Source: an uncultured Euryhalocaulis sp.
GTDB taxonomy: Bacteria > Pseudomonadota > Alphaproteobacteria > Caulobacterales > Maricaulaceae
Assembly: GCA_913055605.1 (NCBI GenBank)
Contig: CAJXKJ010000001.1
Location: 97,852-161,851 of the forward strand
DNA length: 64,000 nt
Reading direction: 5' to 3'
Positions 60,741-64,000 of the stretch are shown here, in pieces. The notes beneath the pieces were generated by a model. The model did not search any database, was not told the DNA's origin, and worked only from the letters and a program-made list of their open reading frames with translations. A program made the translations under genes and the position numbers. Numbering within the stretch: the first letter of the stretch is position 1; each line of letters starts with the position of its first letter.

Positions 60741-61139
60741 CTACGCGCACGCTCCCGCATACGCCACGCTCGCCCGGTTCGCGGCGGCTTCACAGGAATT
60801 CGAATAGGTCCGCCCGTCACAGCCGCAGACAGGGCGGTATTCCCGCGTACAGGCTTCCGGCGGGATCACGCACACCCCCATCTGGTCGGCCGCGCCACAT
60901 TGCGCCGCAGGGGAGGTCTCGCAGAAGGACCGCGGGTCGCCGCACTGCACGCCCATCATGCCGCCGCACGACTCGCCGAGATCGGCGATGGGCCGGTCCG
61001 GCGCAGGCGTCATCGGCGGGGCGGGCGGCGCGCCCGGCGGCGGCGGGGGCGGCGGAACGGGGTTGGTCGGATAGGCCGGCCCGCAGGCGGCGAGCGCCGC
61101 CATCATCAGCGCGGCGGCGATGCTGGCGAACACTTTCAT
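60741..61139 (-). CDS. Kazal-type inhibitor-domain lipoprotein
   Basis: A 132-residue lipoprotein. The lipobox LAAC gives C19. A Pro-rich linker (about 25-50) leads to a Cys-rich region. The last 40 residues, CTREYRPVCGCDGRTYSNSCEAA then YAGAC, match the Kazal domain: PVCGxDGxTYxNxCxA pattern with six Cys. An N-terminal Cys cluster (SCGGMMGVQCGDPRSFCETSPAAQCG) resembles the sequence seen before Kazal domains in other bacterial lipoproteins. It may inhibit external serine proteases at the cell surface. It is a single gene. Confidence 0.87.
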   Translation of the reverse strand: MKVFASIAAALMMAALAACGPAYPTNPVPPPPPPPGAPPAPPMTPAPDRPIADLGESCGGMMGVQCGDPRSFCETSPAAQCGAADQMGVCVIPPEACTREYRPVCGCDGRTYSNSCEAAANRASVAYAGACA

Positions 61140-61211
61140 GGCGCGGGCTCCTCTCTGTCGTCCTCAACCGGAACGCCGGCGCCCGGCGCCTGTTCCTGCG
61201 GCCCGTCTCTC

Positions 61212-61625
61212 CTACAGCCCGCCCATCTTGCAGACCCGCTTCCACTCATCCGCTGTCACCGGCTGCACCGACAGGCGGGAATTATTGACCAGAACCATGT
61301 CGGCCAGTTTTTCCTCCGCCTTGATCTGGTCCAGCGTGACCGGCTTCGGCATGTCCTGCAGCGCCTTGATGACGACCAGGCCGAACCGGCCGGAGGCGTC
61401 GGTCGGGTCGGGCTGATACTCTTCCACGACCTCGACGGTGCCGACGATCGTCTTCTCCTTGACCGAATGATAGAAGAGGCCCCGGTCGCCTTTCTTCATC
61501 GCCTGCATCTGGTTCTTGGCCAGATGGTTGCGAACGCCGGTCCAGGGCTCGCCCTTCGCGCCGGATTTCTTCTGGTCGTCCCAGGACCAGGTCCCGGGCT
61601 CGGACTTGAACAGCCAGTATTTCAT
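61212..61625 (-). CDS. EVE-domain protein
   Basis: A 137-residue EVE-domain protein (PUA-like fold). Opening YWLFKSEPGTWSWDDQ, then WTGVRNHLAKNQMQAMKKGDRGLFYHS and the DMVLVNNSRLSVQPVT segment, match the family closely. EVE domains read modified bases or nucleic acid marks; bacterial single-domain members remain uncharacterised. The start overlaps the stop of the nitroreductase gene (TGATG), so translation is coupled. Confidence 0.93.
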   Translation of the reverse strand: MKYWLFKSEPGTWSWDDQKKSGAKGEPWTGVRNHLAKNQMQAMKKGDRGLFYHSVKEKTIVGTVEVVEEYQPDPTDASGRFGLVVIKALQDMPKPVTLDQIKAEEKLADMVLVNNSRLSVQPVTADEWKRVCKMGGL

Positions 61626-62266
61626 CAGGCGCCGTATTCCTTCGTGATCGCGTCCAGATCGGGGCGGGGGCGTTCGACCGGGTCTTCGGCCGCGCTCGCC
61701 AGATAGATATAGCCGGCGATCTTTTCCTGCGGCTCCAGACCCATGGCGTCCAGAACCCGGCGGTCATAGGCGTACCATTCGGTCAGCCATTGCGCGGCGT
61801 AGCCCAGGCCCGACGCCGCGATCAGCATGTTCTGGCAGACCGCGCCGCTGGCCAGTTCCTGCTCCCATTCCGGGGTGTCCTTGGGGTCCTTCTTGGGGCT
61901 GGAGATCACCGCCACCACGACCGGCGCGCGTTCGAACCGCGCGGCCTCGAACGCAATGCGCTCCTCGGGGAAATGCGGGTAATCCTCGCGCTGGCATTGG
62001 GCCAGGACCTCGCCGATCTTCGCCCGCGCCGCGCCCCGGAACACCAGGAAGCGGAACGGGGACAGCTTGCGGTGATCGGGCACCCGCGCGCCCGCGCGCA
62101 GGATGATCTGCAGCTCGTCCTCGCCCGGACCGGGCTCGGTCATCGCCCCCGCAGTGGTCGAACGGCGGGTCAAAAGCAGGTCCAGGACGTCTCTGGAGGG
62201 CCGGCTGGCGGGCAGCGGGCGGCCCTGTTCGGGCGGTTCGGGCAGGGTTTTCAGCTCTTTTTTCAT
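61625..62266 (-). CDS. Nitroreductase-family flavoprotein
   Basis: A 213-residue FMN-dependent reductase of the nitroreductase family, YdjA-like subgroup. I start at MKKEL; the longer frame adds 12 unlikely residues. LLTRRSTTAGAMTEPGPGEDEL near 30-51 and RVPDHRKLSPFRFLVF near 60-75 bind FMN; SGAVCQNMLIAASGLGYAAQWLT near 138-160 is the second FMN segment. The single compact domain of about 200 residues is typical. It is coupled to the EVE gene, a pairing whose meaning is unclear. Confidence 0.9.
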   Translation of the reverse strand: MKKELKTLPEPPEQGRPLPASRPSRDVLDLLLTRRSTTAGAMTEPGPGEDELQIILRAGARVPDHRKLSPFRFLVFRGAARAKIGEVLAQCQREDYPHFPEERIAFEAARFERAPVVVAVISSPKKDPKDTPEWEQELASGAVCQNMLIAASGLGYAAQWLTEWYAYDRRVLDAMGLEPQEKIAGYIYLASAAEDPVERPRPDLDAITKEYGA

Positions 62267-62499
62267 GGCGGGATAGCTCGCAGCTTGCCGCCTCCGGGGC
62301 AAGCCCGCTCTGCGTGTTCGCTGTCTTTGCCTTGTAAATCAGGGAGTCCGCAGGTTTTGTGCGGATGCGAAGAGCAATTGTTGCGGCGTATATACTGCAA
62401 CGCAGCGTGAAAAACTTTGTTTTTCTTGCCGTTTTTCTCTTGATCTTTGGGTCAAACTCTACGATCTCTGCGGTCCCATAAGGGATAGGAGGAAACATC

Positions 62500-62598
62500 A
62501 TGAACAAGGTTCTTGGTATGCCCCGTGGCGCCGCTGGCGTCGGCTTCCTTGCGCTGCTCGTGGCCGCGCTGGCTGTCGTGGGTCTGGCCGAAGCGTAA
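62500..62598 (+). CDS. Tiny hydrophobic membrane protein
   Basis: A 32-residue protein, MNKVLGMPRG then a hydrophobic helix of about 18 residues ending GLAEA. A strong TAGGAGG site lies seven bases before the ATG, and two stem-loops follow, the second a near-perfect intrinsic terminator. Upstream is an unusually AT-rich leader. These signals argue for a real, well-expressed single gene rather than chance. It is probably a single-span inner membrane peptide. I do not recognise it; it could be a regulatory or accessory subunit of a membrane complex, or a toxin-like peptide. Confidence 0.65.
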   Translation: MNKVLGMPRGAAGVGFLALLVAALAVVGLAEA

Positions 62599-62651
62599 AT
62601 CGCTTCGGCACAAATCGCGGACGGGCCTAACCGTCCGCGTGAGAATTCTCG

Positions 62652-62686
62652 CACCGCGTCCCCATGGGACGCGGTGTTTGTTTTTG
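62652..62686 (+). terminator. Intrinsic terminator after tiny hydrophobic gene
   Basis: An eleven-base-pair perfect stem, CACCGCGTCCC/GGGACGCGGTG with a three-base loop, is followed by TTTGTTTTT. A first hairpin, GCGGACGG/CCGTCCGC, lies upstream at 62617-62638. Confidence 0.9.
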
Positions 62687-62740
62687 GCTAGACTTCCCGA
62701 ATGCGCCCGAAGAGGCGCAGGACAAGGGGAGGGACAGCCG

Positions 62741-63211
62741 ATGCGGAGTTTCGCCGCGTTTGCCGCCATTCTGTGCCTGGCCGGTCCGGCCGCCGCGCAG
62801 ACCGAGGGCGACTACACGATCCGGTCGCGGGCCGATCTTCAGGCCTATGTCGACGCCTTTAACGGCCACGACTACGCCACGCAGATCAAGTATTACGCGC
62901 CGGACGTCGCCTATGACGTCGGCACGCTCCAGATCCGCAGCCCGCAGGACATCGCGGACTTCTATGACGACTTCCACGATTACGTGGACGAGCATGTGGA
63001 GATTGCCCGCTTCGCCATGACCGGTGACACCGCGGCCGTCGTCCTGCCCACGCGGTTCGAGGCGCGCGAGACCTACGACAAGAACGGCCTGACCTATGAG
63101 GCCGGCAGCGTGCGGGAAATCGTCAGCTTCGCCTTCTACGACCTGAAGGACGGCAAGATCTGGCGCATCCGCATCGCCCGCTATGCCGGGGACGCATCGG
63201 ATTTCGAATAG
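62741..63211 (+). CDS. Exported SnoaL-like protein
   Basis: A 156-residue exported protein. I start at MRSFAAFAAI after AAGGGGAGGGACA; the longer frame crosses a terminator. The signal peptide ends near AAAQ-T. The mature part has the NTF2/SnoaL pattern: RADLQAYVDAFNGHDYATQIKYYAPDVAYDVG, then DFYDDFHDYVDEHVEIARF and a closing FYDLKDGKIWRIRIARY strand. A periplasmic NTF2-like domain of unknown role. It could be a small isomerase or binding protein. Confidence 0.82.
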   Translation: MRSFAAFAAILCLAGPAAAQTEGDYTIRSRADLQAYVDAFNGHDYATQIKYYAPDVAYDVGTLQIRSPQDIADFYDDFHDYVDEHVEIARFAMTGDTAAVVLPTRFEARETYDKNGLTYEAGSVREIVSFAFYDLKDGKIWRIRIARYAGDASDFE

Positions 63212-63345
63212 GGGGGCTTCGACCAGGGGACTTCCAACAGGCCCTGCGGCGATTCGGCGCCCTGACGGGCGGGCCGCGCCGGGCGCATGCTCCGGCGAAA
63301 CGACCCGCCGGGCGCATGCCCGGCAAAACGATCAGGGAGGATCGA

Positions 63346-63837
63346 ATGATTCGACATTTCGCCCGCCCGCGCACGGCCATCCTCGCCGCAGCCGCGATCC
63401 TGGCCGCCGGCCCCGTCGCCGCCCAGATGGAGATCGTGCCGGACGATGTGATCTATGGCCGCCAGATCCTGATGTCGGAGATGGAGGCCCAGATGGCCCC
63501 CATCGACCGCGCCGCGATCGGGGAGGAGTTCGACCTGGAATCCTCCCGCGTCCGCGCCTCGGGGGTCAGCGCCATGCTCGGCGTCACGCCCTATCTCTTC
63601 CCGCCGGGCACGGACATGGAGTCCACCGCCGATGGCGACATGCCCTCCATCGCGCTGCCTGCCGTGTGGGACAATTTCGAGGCGTTCAAGGCGATGGCGG
63701 ACCAGAGCGCCCAGCTCGCCTTCGACCTCAGCCAGACGACGGACGAGGCGGAATTCCGCACCGGCGCGGCCACCCTGCGCGCGGCCTGCAACGCTTGCCA
63801 CGGCGCCTTCATGCAGGCCTATGAATCGCCCTTCTAG
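63346..63837 (+). CDS. Cytochrome c' (cytochrome c prime family)
   Basis: A 163-residue exported four-helix-bundle cytochrome. I start at the ATG after AGGGAGGATCGA. The signal peptide ends near VAAQ-M. The haem motif CNACH is at 148-152, near the C-terminus, as usual for cytochrome c'. YGRQILMSEMEAQMAPIDRA opens the first helix, and AVWDNFEAFKAMADQSAQLAFDL is the third. Cytochromes c' bind NO and CO and can protect against nitrosative stress. The haem would be attached by the Ccm system. Confidence 0.9.
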   Translation: MIRHFARPRTAILAAAAILAAGPVAAQMEIVPDDVIYGRQILMSEMEAQMAPIDRAAIGEEFDLESSRVRASGVSAMLGVTPYLFPPGTDMESTADGDMPSIALPAVWDNFEAFKAMADQSAQLAFDLSQTTDEAEFRTGAATLRAACNACHGAFMQAYESPF

Positions 63838-63929
63838 GCGCGGCGCCCACCGCGCCGTTTACGGCCTATAATGCCGGGCAAAGCGGGGCGGCGTCGCCGG
63901 ACCCCCGCCGGATAAATGGAGGACCGACC

Positions 63930-64000
63930 ATGCGCCCATTGATCGCCGCCTGCGCGCTCGCCTGCGCCGCCGCCGCGCCCGCCTGCGGCCAGGAAACGCC
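63930..64000 (+). CDS. Partial exported protein (runs off window)
   Basis: The first 23 codons of a gene cut by the window end. ATGGAGGACCGACC precedes the ATG, giving a strong ribosome binding site. The sequence MRPLIAACALACAAAAPACGQ is a signal peptide, probably Sec; a cysteine near the end could also be a lipobox, though its context is poor. The gene lies 92 bases after cytochrome c' in the same direction and may be co-transcribed. Nothing more can be said. Confidence 0.6.
   Translation, partial: MRPLIAACALACAAAAPACGQET

Overview
The window is a high-GC chromosomal segment, very probably alphaproteobacterial. It has long antisense open frames caused by GC-rich third codon positions, a ccm (system I) cytochrome c maturation block, Sphingomonad-style protocatechuate 4,5-cleavage (lig) genes, and a tRNA-His with A73 and no G-1:C73 pair, a known alphaproteobacterial trait. 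No phage, insertion sequence, integrase or CRISPR array was seen.

Layout. 0-8.9 kb: a tail-anchored protein, an ATP-dependent DNA ligase with its beta-CASP exonuclease, a YqhA-like membrane protein, a pair of exported proteins, a BKACE enzyme, and an ATP-grasp ligase next to a class I glutamine-amidotransferase-like hydrolase. 8.9-19.8 kb: a minus-strand block for oxidising phenolic compounds. Its core is two tandem copies of a three-gene cassette: Tat-signal protein, vanillyl-alcohol-oxidase-type flavoprotein, cytochrome c. Around it lie an aldehyde dehydrogenase, an EthD-like protein, an AAHS-type aromatic acid transporter, an SDR and a DUF1080 lipoprotein. The Tat protein of the second cassette is frameshifted. 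19.9-24.8 kb: a MacAB-TolC-like efflux operon. 25-30 kb: a large membrane protein, a 2Fe-2S ferredoxin, ccmDCBA, and divergent ccmE. 30-36.6 kb: an OmpA-family protein, a beta/gamma-crystallin-like secreted protein, a SIMPL protein, an M48 lipoprotein protease, tRNA-His, DoxX, an aldo/keto reductase and a B3-like metallo-beta-lactamase-fold protein. 36.7-42.9 kb: ligC, ligBA and a dehydrogenase run leftward; ligK, a ligU/galD-type tautomerase gene and ligI run rightward. 43-50 kb: two related MFS transporters flank an overlapping set of lignostilbene-dioxygenase-like carotenoid oxygenase, NTF2-like protein, zinc alcohol dehydrogenase and alpha/beta hydrolase. 50-53.5 kb: GMC oxidoreductase, DUF3237 protein and DadA-like oxidoreductase. 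53.6-60.6 kb: a compact argCJBFRGH operon that looks actinobacterial in gene order and sequence. 60.7-64 kb: a Kazal-domain lipoprotein, EVE protein, nitroreductase, a 32-residue hydrophobic protein with its own terminator, an exported SnoaL-like protein, cytochrome c' and a partial exported protein.

How it fits together (inference): the flavocytochrome cassettes could oxidise para-substituted phenols or phenylpropanoids in the periplasm, with electrons leaving through c-type cytochromes matured by the nearby Ccm system. Aldehyde dehydrogenase and lignostilbene-type cleavage would yield aromatic acids, which the lig genes take from protocatechuate through the 2-pyrone-4,6-dicarboxylate route to pyruvate and oxaloacetate. 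The hydratase ligJ, any O-demethylase and a ligR-type regulator are not in the window. The least described elements are the Tat-protein/flavocytochrome cassettes and the foreign-looking arginine operon with its own ArgR.
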